Under the pieces are notes generated by a model that was not told the origin of the DNA, did no database searches, and was given only the letters and a program-made list of their open reading frames with translations. DNA of 64,000 bases from positions 124,001-188,000 of the forward strand of contig SEMN01000803.1 in NCBI GenBank assembly GCA_005408345.1. Direction: 5' to 3'. Origin of the DNA: Macquaria australasica. Its lineage: Eukaryota > Chordata > Actinopteri > Centrarchiformes > Percichthyidae. This document shows positions 27,605 to 41,850 of the stretch, one piece after another; within the stretch, counting starts at the first letter, position 1, and every line of letters begins with the position of its first letter. Made by a program: the position numbers and the translations under genes.

Positions 27605-29390
27605 CATAACTTTTCCAAATGTACACTTTATTTTAAACAAAAGTACAAAAACAAACATCAGGTATTTACAATACTTGCATGGCAATGTTCACTTTCTTTG
27701 GTCATTCTTCCAATTAGATGGTTTTAAACAAGGTAGGCAACAAACAGCAGCTTGGAGGTCTGAGATTATCACATGCTGAATCTATATTCAACCAGACACT
27801 GAGCAACCTACTGATGACTCGGAACTTAATTACATTTTTTGTAAAGTCTGCAAGCAATTTATCAACAGTTTGAATCCGAGTTACAAATTGTTTGATTATT
27901 ATTGAATTTGCCTATCAGGACATTTTATCTTGTACAATATAAATAGCAAAAAGAAAATTAAAACCACACACTTCACAATTACATCCTGGTTTTGATACAT
28001 TTTCCAATTCAGTAAATGTTCTTGAAGAACCAAAATTGTGACATGTACAGCTGCGCATATTCCATCGTATTCTACACAAATCTGACATGAAAACATGAAC
28101 CCTAGTGCACATCACAAACTGAATCAATTACAGGTAGATTTTCAAAAGAAGGCAAACATATCATAATGGCTACTCTGACACAAACGTCGTGTCCTCTCTG
28201 TGTGCTCCATTTCAAAATTACGCCATAGCTACACAATAAACAATCATACCTCAACACTGATGGAGCAAAAATTGAGAATTCACTTACAGCCTTGACTGAT
28301 AAACTAAAAAAAATCCTTTAACTTCTACAGGCTCAAGGACTTTTTCTTGGGGAAGCATGAAAACAAACAATGGCGTTATGTAAAACATGTGCAGCCAAAC
28401 TGAAGCCAGTACATTGAGTTATGCTATACATTCTCTCAATAATCTACCTGCTTGTGTTATACAGTGGTTATGTTGAATGTACAGTACATTTGAAAAAAAG
28501 AGACAGGCAAAATGAACTGAGTTTTTTTCATCTCCTGGTTACTTTGCAAAGAGGTACACACAATCGAAGAAAAAAAAATCATGTAACACCAAAGAACTCT
28601 GTGGCACATCACTTACTTCCTGCAATGCAACATGTAAATCATATTACCATCTATAACTAATGCTGAGTATAACAATATACCCATAGCCCTTTCAGGAAGT
28701 TCATCTCAATTTTAACATGTTTTTATGCCTGAATGAACAAATAAACAGATTTAGTACACTGATGTTGAAGGCAGAGGTTGTTTTGACTGTGATGACGTGA
28801 AACTAAGAAGCGATGCGGGTGATGTCCCTCAGTTCCTGCTATGTGTCTGAGGGCCAAAGAGTCAAACACAGACTAATGAAGGCCTACACATCCTTACAGC
28901 AAAGGCAACTGGTCTAGTAGTAATTTTACTTGCATCAACTAACAAAACCAAAGAGATCTGCATTTTCTCAGTTTCCCAAATTCCATTCTAACAAACATGA
29001 ATCCTAATAGTAGACAAGTTTACACATGTATCAGTAGTGCAGACAAATTATGTATATCACATACAGTATCCATTCATTTTTTTTTATTTTTAGGAATGGC
29101 GGGGTGAGGGTTGGAGGGGCTCGAGGGGTGTTTGGATATGCTTTTTAGTCAAATTCTCCCTGAAACCAAATCCAAACCGTCTTCATCCCAATGTACACTC
29201 GTTTATTTTTTTCCCCAAAGACAGAGGTGAAGAGAAATGTGCAAAAGTTCCATGTTCTCACTGGAAAGAAAGGATTGAAGGAAAACAATATTATTCAAAA
29301 GAGAATGACCTTGTTAATCTTTACTTAGGCATGTGATGGGAATGTTTTGTTTTCTACCTTTCACATTCCCAAAGGATGGTTGTTGTTTCT
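27605..29390 (-). other. alcam 3' UTR (inferred extent)
   Basis: Sequence following the alcam stop codon on the minus strand to an AATAAA at 27627-27632. A second AATAAA lies at 27539-27544. Estimated length is about 1.8 kb. No other feature was recognised. Confidence 0.55.
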
Positions 29391-29493
29391 TTACACCTCA
29401 GCTTTTTGGCTGTTCTCCTCCACTTTCTCCTCCAGTTTTTTCTCCTCCTCAGAAGACCCGTTCTCCTTCTCACCAGTCTTCCAGCTTCCTTGC
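29391..29493 (-). CDS. alcam: alcam last coding exon, cytoplasmic tail
   Basis: Encodes QGSWKTGEKENGSSEEEKK and LEEKVEENSQKAEV then TAA. The Lys/Glu-rich character and the KKLEE segment match the ALCAM tail that links to actin through ezrin-type adaptors. Confidence 0.92.
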
Positions 29494-32400
29494 CTGTTTA
29501 GAATAAAACATTGTTACCTAACATGCTGACAATCCTCTCCTCTACAGTAATTTGTATTAAAAAAAAATGTGCATGGTATGATTGTGTGTTGACTACACAT
29601 GGGCACACACGTGCAGAATAATAGCTGCATATATCCCTGTGCTGCCACTATGAACTTCTATTAGCAAGTTATGTGTTCATGATCAATCAAGAGCAAATTC
29701 CCTTAATTTGGCAAATGCAAGGTTGATTACCATGTGGGGAAAAACAGGCAACTGCCCTGGTGTCCAAGACCCCATACGGCCTTAAAAGCCCCAGATTCAC
29801 TGAGGTGAATTGGTCATTTGTAGATGCAGTTAAAGGAATAGTCAAAAGATAGATGAGAAGACTCTCATATCTGTCTGTCAAATATGAAGGTAGAGCCAGC
29901 AGCCAGTTAGCTTAACTTAGCATAAAAACTGAAAGCAGCGGGAAACACATTAACACATTATCTATCGTTTGTTTAATCCGAGCAAAAACTGAAGTGTAAA
30001 AACAACAAACTATGGTTTTATGGGGGGTTTGTGCCGGACTACTTCTTGGCCGGGAGCAGTGGCTTCCTGGAGTCTTATCATCACCATCATGTCGCCTGGC
30101 AAGTAAGTGCAGACTCCAGAAAGTAAATTAAGTAATAGCCTGGCACGCTAGTTGTTTCCTTCTTTTTCCAGTCTTCATGGTAAGCTAAGCTAACCATCTG
30201 CTGGCTCCAGCTTTATATTTAATGTACAGACATGAGAGTTGCATCAATCTTCTCATGCTAATAAGCATATTTCCCTAAATGTCAAACTATTCCTTTAATT
30301 GCTGTATGGAAAATTTGACAGATCTAGTCTGCTGTGTACTCGATGTGTCCTTGATGGGAAATTGGAGGTGACTGTGTATACACACTAGGGATGTAACACA
30401 GAGCTACTATCTGTATCCGTTTATTTCACAAAAATATCTGCATATTTGGATTTATGTCGGAAGTCGATGGGGCTTATTCTGGAAGTTGTTAGAAATCGTC
30501 TAGACTGCTTCATGTTCTGTGTTTAAGTGAGAGGAGGCCCAACATGAAAGCTGGTCTGAAGTGTCTATGATTTAAAGTGAGAAAGCTGTTGACAAAAAAA
30601 CAAAAGCTCATTGGGCCACATTGCACGGCCCCTGAGGCAAAAGTGAATTTGTGAATTCAAGAAACAGTACTTTGATTGGTAGAAAGGTTAATGTTGAATT
30701 CTTACTTGGATTTCTTCATGTAGACCCAGTATGCCAGGCCTATAACCACAGTGGCGACGAGGAGACCGACTATGACTCCAACCACCACCTTGGTTTGGTC
30801 ACTATCATCTGATTGGTCTGTAACAAAGACAAAACAGAAGCATCAGAGACCTGGGAGACACATTTCAGTAACTTCAGCCTGAATGCATATGAATATAGTG
30901 AGGAAAAAGTCATTATGTGCAATAAATGCATTGATGAGTGGGCACATCCACACTGCACATGGTTATGACTCATTGAGTTAAATGTTAATGGCAGAGTTTC
31001 TTAGTTTATGACTTATTTCATCAGCCAATGGGATTACGGACAATGTTGACATTTTGTCAGGATGCTGGTAGCTCCATTCCTCTTATTCTTTCATATCTGT
31101 ATTTTATTAATGGAAACACACTGTCCAAAGATTGATTTTCCAGTTGCCAAAGGTGATGATAAAGGTAAATATTTGATCAAGAGCCTTCTTTCAGTGAGCA
31201 ACATTTGATTCCCCCGTAGTCTTTACTCACCCCCCACACACACGGTTTCTTACAAGCAAGAAGACTGCTACAACTTACCTTGTTTATCCATTCTCACCTC
31301 CTCAAATACTGAAATCAGATATAAAATAAAATTAACGTCCAACCAAAAGGAAAAAAAAATAAAACAAGCTTGATGTCCAGAAGAAATACCACTAATCTAC
31401 TTCTATTCTACTTATGCATGCAAGTAGTTCAAGGAGGAAACAGATTTAACCCAGCATCCCAACATACACACACTGAGTGAGGGGGAAAAGAGAGGTGAAA
31501 TGTTGTCTCAAACACACAGGAATGAGTAAGCAAGAGAGAGCAAAGAATGATGTTAACACTGCACGCTTTTGGACAACAGTGTGCACAAAGTGCTAAGTGC
31601 ATGCATCAGTTACAGTTTGACAGTGATGTGGTGATAGTAAAAAGTTAGGCCTTCACTCAGTGATCATCAACCACCAATACAACAAAACAGACATCTGTTA
31701 ATAGCTCAAAAGCAGCATTTATTTTCCCTTCTAATTCATAAATCAGGTATTTATTAATGTTTTTCTTCTCATGCTTGTCTTTCAATGCTTATCAATACAT
31801 ATCTTTCCCTAGTATGGACTAAAAAGTTAAATTAAAGTACACTGATTGATTGATTACAAAGTATATATCAGAACGGTTTATGTCAAAAAAGTAAGTGCGT
31901 TTACCCTACAGTACATACTTTCTAAGTTATTGTAGTTTTATTTAAGCATCTCAACATTATGTAAAGTCAACATGCAGACAGAAAGGGTTAGTGAGTAGAG
32001 TAGGAAAACATCCACAAAGGCAGATCACGGAGTTAGGCTTCAGGAAAAATAGGAAGCGGAGAGAGACGGGAGTACTACACTACCACTTTGTACTTACAGG
32101 ATGACACATTTATAGCTCTGGTGTCCACGCCAAACTCATTGGACACCGTACAAGAGACAGTCAGATTTGCAGTAGGCACAACTGTGATCTTATGTGTTAT
32201 CTTTCCGTTGACGAAGGGACTCTCATCAAGCTGAACAAAAAAACAAAAAACAAAACAAAACCACACACATTAATGTTAGTATTTACATAGCTGACTTTAT
32301 TCTGTTGGATCTATAAACCTGCCACAGCATTTAATAAGTGTATATTTTGTGCCACTAGGGGGCGACGTTGTATTGATATGTGACTCAGCCTTTCCATGAC

Positions 32401-35400
32401 AAAGACACAGCGTGTGTGCCTCTGGGATGTAGACACTTGAGTCTCAGAGGAAAACCTCAGACACAAAGACAAACTGCCAACACCCTTTTCACATCCTCAT
32501 GTACAAGAGGATGTGGCAATTTTGTAAATACCCATTACTGAGCCTGTATTCAAGCCTTACATTATTCTCTCTGAATAGGCTTTAAAGGATGTGATGAGAG
32601 GAGAAAAAAAATCAACTTTGACTGAAATGTGGAAATGTGTGTTATCTTCAAAATGCATTGTCCTTTGGTGAAAGAGTTCTGTGCACCTTTGGAGTTGATT
32701 AATTATTACACACAGGTTCAGGCTTTGAGGTTATTTTTGAGGTCAGACTCTGACTGAAAGGGCTGAAAAGAAGTGTAACCATCCTACACACACCCTCGGG
32801 TTTATACGTAATTCAGACTGCTTCATTGAGTGGTTCTGCTATCAGTGTGCACACACCACAGAAACAAAGGAGAAAAAAGGTCCATTTTAAAAAAATTGTC
32901 TTCAGGACAGTCTGGAGCAAAATACTGTGTTTGAGCCTCAGAGAAAATGAAGAAATGGACTCAACCGCCTAGATATGTTTGGACTAGATAAGTTCAGAAG
33001 TGTGAAAGCTGGGGAAAATACTAACAGTGCAAACTGCTATGCACATAACAGGGAGTATTCACTCACCGCAGTACAGGGTGTGTGGCAAAAGCAAAGCATG
33101 AACTGTCTCAGGACCAAGACACTGGCAAACATTGGATTGTTTTGTTTCCTCACAGAGTCCAAGGGGAGGTTGCTTCTGTTTAGTTACGCCTTCACATCTC
33201 TGCTGATGTTATTCATAGGTTTGTTTTGAAGAAAACAGTGCCATTATATTTAAACAACTATATGAGCATCTCAGTGGTTTGTCTTCACTGCTTAAAGAAC
33301 CATTTATAGTGTCCGGCCTTTCAGTAAAAGAACAAGTGTATTTTCACACCTAAATAGCAAATCGTAAGGTGGTCTATATGTGGCACTGAAGAATAAGGAG
33401 GATGCGTGGGCAACTGTTAAAGCTGATATCCATCTTGTTTTTTTAATCAATAAATCGTTACATTCAGCTGTCGGAAAACATTAACAAGCGCATGGGGGAA
33501 ACTTTTCTCCATAATCTGCGACTGAGACCGGCTTGTTGGGTTGCAACTGTCCTAGATGACACTGACAATAAATTCTGTGGTTCAGTTATTGAAATTAAGT
33601 GTAAACATAGCAGCGTCAACCAGGTTTTGCAATGGCTAAAGGGCAGGCTTCTACGCCCAACACAACCTTCCACAGCAACTTTAAAGTTATAATCCTTGAG
33701 ATTTCCATGACTACCAGCCCTGTTTTTGTTACTATTTATGGTCAGCATTTTTTCAGCAATGTATTTATATTCTTTAATTACCTCTCTATATGCTGCCTAC
33801 CTACACACAAGGGAATCCCAGGACACGATGCAGCATGTAATCCAGCGTTATTGTCAGTAAATGACGCGAAAACTACCCAACTTCTTTATTAAAACGTTTG
33901 CTTGGTTGCGCTGTAAACGGATACACCAGTTGCTCTTTTGTTGTATTTCTGACAAAGTAGCTGCTCAAGAAGTGTTTGTTGTAATATTAAACCAGACTTA
34001 CTGTTACCACAGTAACCAAGGGTGTCGCCAAATCCACCAGGACAGAAATCTTTAGGATTATAACTTGTACTAAACAATGCCTCTTTGAAAAAAATGGGGA
34101 ATATGGTATGGACTATTTACATTCAGTCGCCACAGTGTGCGCAGGCTAGCCTGTCAAAATAGCAAAATTGTCATACACCCTCATACACTCCTAAAACGAT
34201 GATGTGCCATCCGTCCAACCATCCAGCCAAATTTAAAGTATCCCAACTGAATTATCTTGCCTTGTAACAAAACAGATCACTGGTGAATAGTTGCAAAGGT
34301 TTTAAATTTACACATTTGGGTTTTTAGTTTTTAACATCTAATTGGAATGGGTTTTTTTCCCAGTTAGTTCCTATGTGCCAATAAGCTGAAGAATTACATT
34401 TTTAATTATAGTACTACAGTATTTGTTACCGTTAATGCAGTATGTGTCTTCAAGCCTAGAGGAAAGTGAAGGACTATCTGTGTGGGAGCTGAGTGTACAT
34501 GAAAAAAATGTTCTAGCAATCGCGATGAATAAATGTATGTGCAGTCATATAAAATTAATACATATGACCTTCAGAAATTGTAACAATTATTGGTGGAAGA
34601 ATTTCATGTAATTATGATAAGGGCTAATGCTGTAAGAGTGTGAGTGTGCGTACCGAGGTGCCATTGATGCTCCAGGAAACAGCTGGCTTTGGAGAACCTT
34701 CTGCCTCACAAATCAAGACTTTATGTTGGCCGTCTTCACCGCGCTGTTTGGACAGCTGTCTGATAACTGGAGCACCTGCAACAGGACGTAACTCTTCAGA
34801 TACATCTGAATGAGAAAATGATTTTGTCATGGCTGCATTTCATTCATTCGTTTTCTCTCTGAGAGTTAGATAAGACGATCGATACCACTCTCATGTCTGT
34901 ACGGTAAATATGGAGCCACAGACAGCAGCCGGTTAGCTTGGCTCTGTCCAAAGGTAATGAAATCCACCTGTCAGCACCTCTACAACTCACTAATTAACTG
35001 GTTCTTTTTCATTTGTTTAATCCATAAAAAACAAAATCACACAAAAAAATGTACTAAAAGTATAAAAATGTCAAGTTGTGATTGTGAGTAACCACAACAA
35101 CCCTGCTGGTTCCCTGACAATCCCCCATGAAAACACAAAGAGTCATTTATTTATAGTTTGTGTACGAATTAAACAAACAAGATACAACTTTTTAATTTGT
35201 GACCTTAATGGGTAGTTTCTAGGCGGATTTTAAGATAAGCTAAGCTAAGCTAAGCTGTAGCTTCACATTTGCCGTACAGACATGAGAGTAGTATAAGTCT
35301 TCAGCAACAAAGCAAAGCAGATAAGCATATTTCCCAAAATCTCTGAGTTTCTTTTAAGCCCTTACCTTCGACAACCAGGTCAAAAGTAGCTTTTCGGCTG

Positions 35401-38400
35401 AGGAGTCCCATCGTCACCTCGCACTCATAGAGACCAGAGTCCGAGTAAGTCACCTTGGTAAACTTGGGCTCTTTGTCCAGTTTAACATTATCCTGAATTA
35501 AATGAAAAGAATATCAGCACCGTCAATAACAAGCACAAACTTGTCTTCATCGATTTCAGCTTTGTTGTATGAAAGATTGTTTTTACCTTTGTCCAGGAGA
35601 CCTTTGATTCTCCAGAAGCATCAATCTGGAGAGTTAGATTCAAGGCTTCACCGGCATTCTTGATGATATTTCCAGAGGGACTTAAATTGATGTCTAGGTC
35701 TAAAGAGAGAGGATGGCGAAAAAGATGGTTCAGAGGCCTGACAAGGGCCAAAACATTCCTGTTGTTAACCATACAACCCTGCACTCGGCTCACGGCCCTG
35801 CAGAAGCAGCTTATTAGAGGCAGTGCGGTTGACACTTTTCTCCACAAAGCACAGCAAGACAGGTAGGCCTTGCAAAGAAAGATATTAGGACTTTCTTTTC
35901 TCTAGCAAACTATTTTCACTTTCACAGTAAGAAATAAAATTACAGGCAGACAATGATGCTGGTGTGTGGCAAAATTGCAGTAATTTCAATTTTTCAAGAA
36001 ATACAACATGTTTTGATCTCTTACATTTGACTGTGATGTCCTGGGATGCTTCCATTGTTGGGTTGTCAATGAGAGAGCATTTGTATTCACCGGTGGCGTC
36101 ACGTGAGACATTGGTGATGGTGTGAGTATCTGCGTTTTCCACTTTGATCAGCTCTCCCTTCAAAGACATACAATCAAACAATGGCAGGTAATTAGTTTAC
36201 GATGCCTTGTTGAAGAAAAACAATAATACATTTTTAGATGCAAAGCTGTTATAAGCATGAACGGAAGGAATATCTGAAAGTTAGATGAGATATTGATGAG
36301 TATGTGTACCTTAAGGTGGAAGTTAAAACTGGTAGGAGCTGGGTTACCGTCTGCCACACACTTCAGAGTCACATTGTCTCCTTCTACCAGAGGGTCCTGA
36401 GCAATGACCTGAAGGACGATGTTCTCCGTGGAGTCTGTGCACAAAATAGGAGAGAGAAAGTCAGAGAGGGGACGTATGTGAGGGTGGAGGGTGTATCAAG
36501 TGGAGCGTGTGCCCCCCCAGCTGACTGCAGAGACCGACTGTGTCAGTACGCTACAGAGAGCTGTAACTTTGTGCATCGGTATTGGTTATGACCAACTTCA
36601 TAATGCAGCTGAGGAGATGGTTGCAGTCATATTCTGAGGCACTCGACCAAACAATTCTTTTAAAGCTCAATGTTTCTGCTCCATCTGAGACAAACTCTGC
36701 ACATTTCTTGTAAGAAAGTGTTCCAGCACTGATAAGTTCTACTTTAAAGGCCACGCTGAACAGGTAACTTCAATATTTAATGCTGCGTTCGGTATAAATC
36801 CCACAACAGAGTTATAGAATCCACACCTCATTTTTCAACTGTCACCATTAAAGGTGCCGTTACTGTTGTCTTTCTTGGCTGGAAGCAAACGAATTACAGA
36901 AAAACAAAACTGTTAATAAAGTCTGAAAAATAACACAGGCGGCAGTCTGTCTCCACTGGCTACAGCTGAGGGTTTTAAAGAGTTTTTCTTGGTCTTCATT
37001 GAGAGCTTGTGGGTCAAGAGCTGCTGCTGATGTAGTCCTGAAAATGCCAGCGAGAGGCTGTATGTGATGTTGAAAAAAACATGACTTCAGTGAAACAGAC
37101 AGACTAGTGGTACCCTGACTGTATTTTCAAATGCATGTCATGTCATATTAAATAACATTTGGCAGCCGTTTGCTCGCCAAAAATATATCAAAATCACATT
37201 ACAGTCAATAGAAACATGCCCACTTTAATGATTGAAGCTCAGAACTGAAAACAGCACCACTTCTCATTGACCACTTCTGTCAATACTTAAAAAAAATGAA
37301 AACAAATGTATAACACTCACACGGGGAAAAAAAGCACAGATACCAATAAGAAACCTCTTTAACGATCCACCTGGTATAAAACACTTTTTACTTTTCATAT
37401 TTTCAACAAAACTGGAGCGAATTCAGACAGAACCTGGCTGGCCTGACTGTCTATTTTTTTAAGAATAGAAAATATTTATACATTTCTAGTCTGTATCTGA
37501 ATTTGGATCTCTACCAAAATACCCATGATAGAAATGTGCCAGATTTTTGTTGTTTTCATACAAGGACGTACTTGAGGAAAGTGTTTACTTAAAGGAATTG
37601 TTTGACATTTTGGTACATTTCTTGCCAACAGCTAGATGAGAAGATAGATACCACTCTCATATCTGTCCATTAAATATAAAGCTACTGCAGGAAACAACTA
37701 GCCTGGCTCTGTGCAAAGGTAAAACAAAATCTGCCAATCAGCCTCTAAAGCTCACCAATGAAAACGTTATATCTATCTGTTGGCTGGCTAGCTGTTTCCA
37801 GTCTTTATGCTAAGCTAAGCTAACCAGCTGCTGGCTGTTACTTCTTATTTACTGTACTGACATGAGAGTGGTATCCATCTTGTCATCTAACTCCTGGCAA
37901 GCAAGTGAATAAGTGTATCTCTCAAAGTGTCAAAGTAAGAAGTCCTTAAGAAATCCTTTAGAGGGAAACGTGTGGATCCACAGCTGGGAAAAACTATCCA
38001 CTTCCTCCTTGGCACATGACCTAACTTTAGATTAAATATTATAGAAGTCTGTAAGCAGGTTTTTGAAATATCCTGAAGACGAAAAAAACAAAAAAATAAT
38101 GAAACAATTCGGACAAAAAAAAATGACTTCCTTTGGAGAAGTAAATAAGGGACAGAGTATTAACTGTTCATAGCTTGTGGTGATGATGAAACTGAAAAAA
38201 AATTATCATCAACCAGCATTTTACTCTTTTATTTTGTGCAGAAGTTACTCTGACAACAGCTCGTCTGCAAACAGCATTTGGTGCAGTTTAGAAAGTGTGT
38301 CTGTTGAAAGTTGTTGGCGGGGTTTGGTGACTCACAGGTGATAGTGAAGGTCACTGGAGAGGACACCTCCTCTGTGCCCGCAGAGTGCCGAGTGCTGCAA

Positions 38401-40041
38401 GTGAACTGGGCGTCCGTGTCTTCCTTGTTGGCAGAGTACTCCAGTATGGAGGAAGTGGTCGAAAGGCCAGTAACTGGGTCTACCAGCACCGAGGCATCGA
38501 TGGAAATCCCTGGACAGAAAACAAACAACTCTCTCTGAAAACTCTAACAAGGAAAAAAATGATGTAATGACCAAAACACTGCATTCGCACTTGTATGCGA
38601 GTGCAGCCCAATTCATCACTGAAGAATAATTTACAGTAACGGTCCCAGTCAATAGAGAATAAATATGAGTGTATGTAATATTTATAAATGTCAGAACTAC
38701 TCCAAAGTGCTTTTTTGTTGGCATTTATAATCATGCAACTTGATGAAGAATACACACCTTTCCCATCAGCCACCAGAGGTTCATTGTTCTTTAACCATAT
38801 GATATTTGCAGCTGGATTGGCGTCTTGTGCAACACATGTTCCTAGCTGTGAAACAAAAATATAAAAACTTGAGAAAAATAGCAAAAACCTGCACTTGAAG
38901 ACAAAAATATTGGGGGGGGGGGAATCACCATCTCATGAATTTAGAACAAATCTGCATCTTTTTAAATGACCCAACATCTGAGCCAAATTTGTAGTGCCTC
39001 TCTGGCATTTGAGGACTTAGTAGTTTTCTATGCAATAGACCATGAAATGCCCAAAGCATATCTAAAGCCCCTTAGATCCTTTGGGTATTTTAATTGCAGT
39101 GGGGGGGATTCTGCTCTTTACTAATTCATGAGAATCACTTCAAAGAACTCATTACTGTAGTAACATGGTCTCTGCTATGCCTCAAGATAACCTTAGCTCA
39201 AGTGAGGGATTTCCCTTGACAGTTTACTGCTTAAAATAATGTAGGTATAAGCAATGTTTATCATTAAAAACCCACCTTAGTAAGTTTGCCAATCTCTAGT
39301 TCCTCTGCTTTGTCAGAAATCACCAGGCCTGCCGGTGTCTCTGCAATACATACAAAATGTGTTAATGAACAAAGTGTTATTGTAGGTGATTTGTGTGCTG
39401 CACGTTGCTCATGTCAGCCATTTTAGCAATCCAAAAAAATGAAAGTTATTTTAGACTTATGCCAGCTTGTACTCACTGTAGACCACCACATTAACTGGGT
39501 ATTCTATGATGTCTGCACCAGCCACCACCATGCAGGTGAAGGTACGCTGGTCGGTCAGCTTGGCCGCAGAAAGCACCAGACTTGAGTTTGCAGCCAGGCT
39601 CACGCGGCCCTTGTATTCATTAGTGGCGCTGATTGAGACATTCTGGTTTTTCTGCTTGACCAGCAGGTCTCCGGCAAGTCCCTCTTCTTTTTCCTGGAGA
39701 GCAGAGCAGAGTGCACGTCTTACATGTCTGTCACATATGGCATTGGCTTCCAGTTCAAATAAGAGGACACAGTGTTTTGTTGCACACCCTCTGTTCATGC
39801 AGTGTCATATGGAGGGACAGATGCAAGGTCTAATGCACGGCATATGCACTCAGACAGGGCGTGGTTCAGACATGATAAGTGGGTGTCAGACAGACTTCAC
39901 CATTTTGAATCTATTGACCTCCGCTGTGACTCACATATTTCCATTTAGTGATCAGGACATCTTCCGCTTTTATGGCTCCATTGTAGCACGGGATCACAAG
40001 TGTTTCCCCATACAGGCCGATAACAGTCCTTAAACCGCTGA
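29391..40041 (-). CDS. alcam: Activated leukocyte cell adhesion molecule (ALCAM/CD166), exons 2-15; signal-peptide exon not in view
   Basis: Fourteen exons: 39935-40041, 39477-39693, 39276-39340, 38758-38845, 38336-38509, 36310-36434, 36025-36157, 35587-35699, 35366-35492, 34654-34805, 32098-32230, 31279-31308, 30706-30817 and 29391-29493. All are GT-AG with matching phases, 1,679 nt or about 559 aa; with a signal exon this is close to the 583-aa human protein. It starts within SGLRTVIGLYGETLVIPC, the first V-type Ig domain. Five Ig domains follow (V-V-C2-C2-C2) with paired Cys such as TFTCMV, GTCVAQ, AQFTCS, LKCVADG, EYKCSL, LYECEV, LICEAEG and VSCTVS. Then come a membrane helix and an acidic cytoplasmic tail ending KAEV. 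ALCAM binds CD6 and itself and guides axons. Exon 1 supplies one base of the first split codon. Confidence 0.95.
29830..30298. mobile_element. MITE-like element, copy A (alcam intron)
   Basis: Bounded by inverted ends TTAAAGGAATAGT and ACTATTCCTTTAA. Internal blocks (CTCATATCTGTC, CAGCAGCCAGTTAGCTTA, TTGTTTAATCCGAGCAAAAA, CCGGACTACTTCTTGGCCGG) match an abundant palindromic teleost element. No coding capacity. Confidence 0.85.
30706..30817 (-). CDS. alcam: alcam transmembrane exon
   Basis: Encodes the acidic stalk DQSDDSDQTK, a hydrophobic helix VVVGVIVGLLVATVVIGLAY and the stop-transfer WVYMKKS. It joins to the last exon by a split Lys codon (AA|G). Confidence 0.93.
31279..31308 (-). CDS. 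alcam: alcam 30-nt juxtamembrane exon, likely cassette
   Basis: This exon encodes the stalk segment FEEVRMDKQ with split codons at both ends (phase 1 in and out). Skipping it removes ten residues without a frame change. In mammals the equivalent stalk exon is alternatively spliced, so alternative use is likely here too. Flanking sites are TTTCAG and GTAAGT. Confidence 0.8.
34861..35355. mobile_element. MITE-like element, copy B (fills an alcam intron)
   Basis: Same family as copy A: GAGAGTTAGATAAGACGATC, CACTCTCATGTCTGTACGG, GCAGCCGGTTAGCTTGGCTC, TAAGCTAAGCTAAGCTAAGC and ATAAGCATATTTCCCAAAAT. It occupies most of the intron 34806-35365 and ends within about 10 bp of the GTAAGG donor. Confidence 0.85.
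37589..37949. mobile_element. MITE-like element, copy C (alcam intron)
   Basis: Starts TTAAAGGAATTGTTTGACAT and contains TAGATGAGAAGATAGATACC, GCTAAGCTAAGCTAACCAGC and GACATGAGAGTGGTATCCAT. It ends in a degenerate inverted terminus GTGTCAAAGTAAG. Confidence 0.85.
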
Positions 40042-41512
40042 CTGTGAAAGAGAAAAGAAGAGACACATTTTTCAGTTACTTTTTCAGAGGGGGTAATCTG
40101 GTCAGTTCCAACACAGCATGAAATTTTCTGACTGAAAATTGAAAAGCGTTATTATTCTGAATGCTTCAAAGCCCCCCCTTTCTGTACATATTTGACTGAC
40201 ATTATCAATACCACTTAGTGTCTGCCTAAATACACTAACAACTGCAGTTTCTATAGAGTTCTGCTAATTTTACAGCTCCATTAGTAAAAAAACAAAAAAA
40301 AACAAAAAAAAAAACAACCTTTCCTGCCCTAAATTTCATTCAAAACATCGCCATGGAGACAAAGTGCTTGAGAGGGGGATTGGGGGAGGGTGCCAGCAGA
40401 AGTGTCTCAATGGGCTGCGACGAGGGGTTAGAGCCAGAGGGCCGCAGGGAAGAAGAGGCTGCCATGGGCCGACTGAAAATGAGGTGTTGCTCTGTTTTTT
40501 TGTATTCAGATTCACATTTCAGACCTTTTGGAGTTCAGGCTAAGGTAAACGCACGAGTGGGTGTGAAAATCTGACAAAAATCCAAAGCAGCTCATCAGCA
40601 GTTCAGTAAAGTGTGGGAGAACAAAGCAGTGGCCGACCAGTTTCTATCTGTTGAATCAGTGGCAAACAATGTTCATGTATTTACAGGAAAACCGCAAAAC
40701 AATGAAGATGCTCAAATATTCTTTGTGCGTTCAACCCTGAAATTGTCTGATTATATGCATGCACAAAAAAATAAAAACAGTGGAGAACTATAACGCCATT
40801 TCTGCACTGCAACAAAAGTTTTATTTTCTCTTCCCCTCTTAACTCACCAGGTTTCCTCAGAGTGGTGCAAAGATGGGGTGGTTAATTCATTTGCTTTGTG
40901 CATGATACTCATTTGAATCCCGTTTGAATGAAAGTAAATACTTTACTATGGTTACCATTGTCTACATTAGGACAGAGAAACAACTGAGACCCTGAAGGCA
41001 TATTTGCACAGTTGCTTGCGATGTCAGGATGAGCGGGCAAGTTCGGAGGTGCACAGATGTCTGCTTTCTACTCTGTCTGTTTTGATTCCCACTTGTTAAA
41101 CTCCCTTTTGTCAAGTGTCATTTTCCCACCAAGACAATTAAACAAGTTTATAAAATGGATGTGTAATGCATTACTTTATAAAAGATAAACAACAATATCA
41201 AACACTTTGCCTCAAGTCAACACAGTCTGCTGTTATTGCCGTCCTCCTGACATTCAGCTGAACAAGTTCACACTCCGACACTTGTCACTCGTCTTTATGA
41301 ACTGTCAGCTCTGAAACAACATCGAGTCTGACACTGAACTAACTAGTAAAGCCAGTCAGTGAAGCCACTGCAGCAAGCAGATGACACACAACAGACAGTT
41401 CAGTAATGTGGTTTTAAACAGGACATGTTCTGCCTCATGTTTAGCTCTGCTGTACTTTCTTTTTAAGTTGTTTCTGATATGACTGACCTGCCCTGTGGCC
41501 ACTAGTTTCACT

Positions 41513-41850
41513 TTAAGGGAATAGTTTGACATTTTGGCTCTGTCCCAAGGTTTACCAAAATTCACCTGCCAGCACCTCTAAAGCTCACTATTTAACATGT
41601 TGTGCCTCGTTTGTTTAATCTATACAAAACTGAAGCATAATAACAGCAAGTTTACACGGGCCAGAGCCAGGCTAATTGCTTCCCCGTTTTCAGCCTTTGT
41701 GCTAAGCTAAGCTAACAATCTCCTGGCTGTAGCTACATATTTATAGAACATAATATGAGTGTGGTATCAATCTTCTCATCGAAAACTCTGCAAAAAAGCG
41801 ATTGTGGATTTGGAAGGTGTATTTCCAAAAATGTCAAACTATTAATTTAA
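41513..41850. mobile_element. MITE-like element, copy D (alcam first intron)
   Basis: Terminal inverted repeats AATAGTTTGACATTT and AATGTCAAACTATT are clear. The internal blocks match copies A-C, with an internal deletion of the palindromic middle. Confidence 0.87.
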
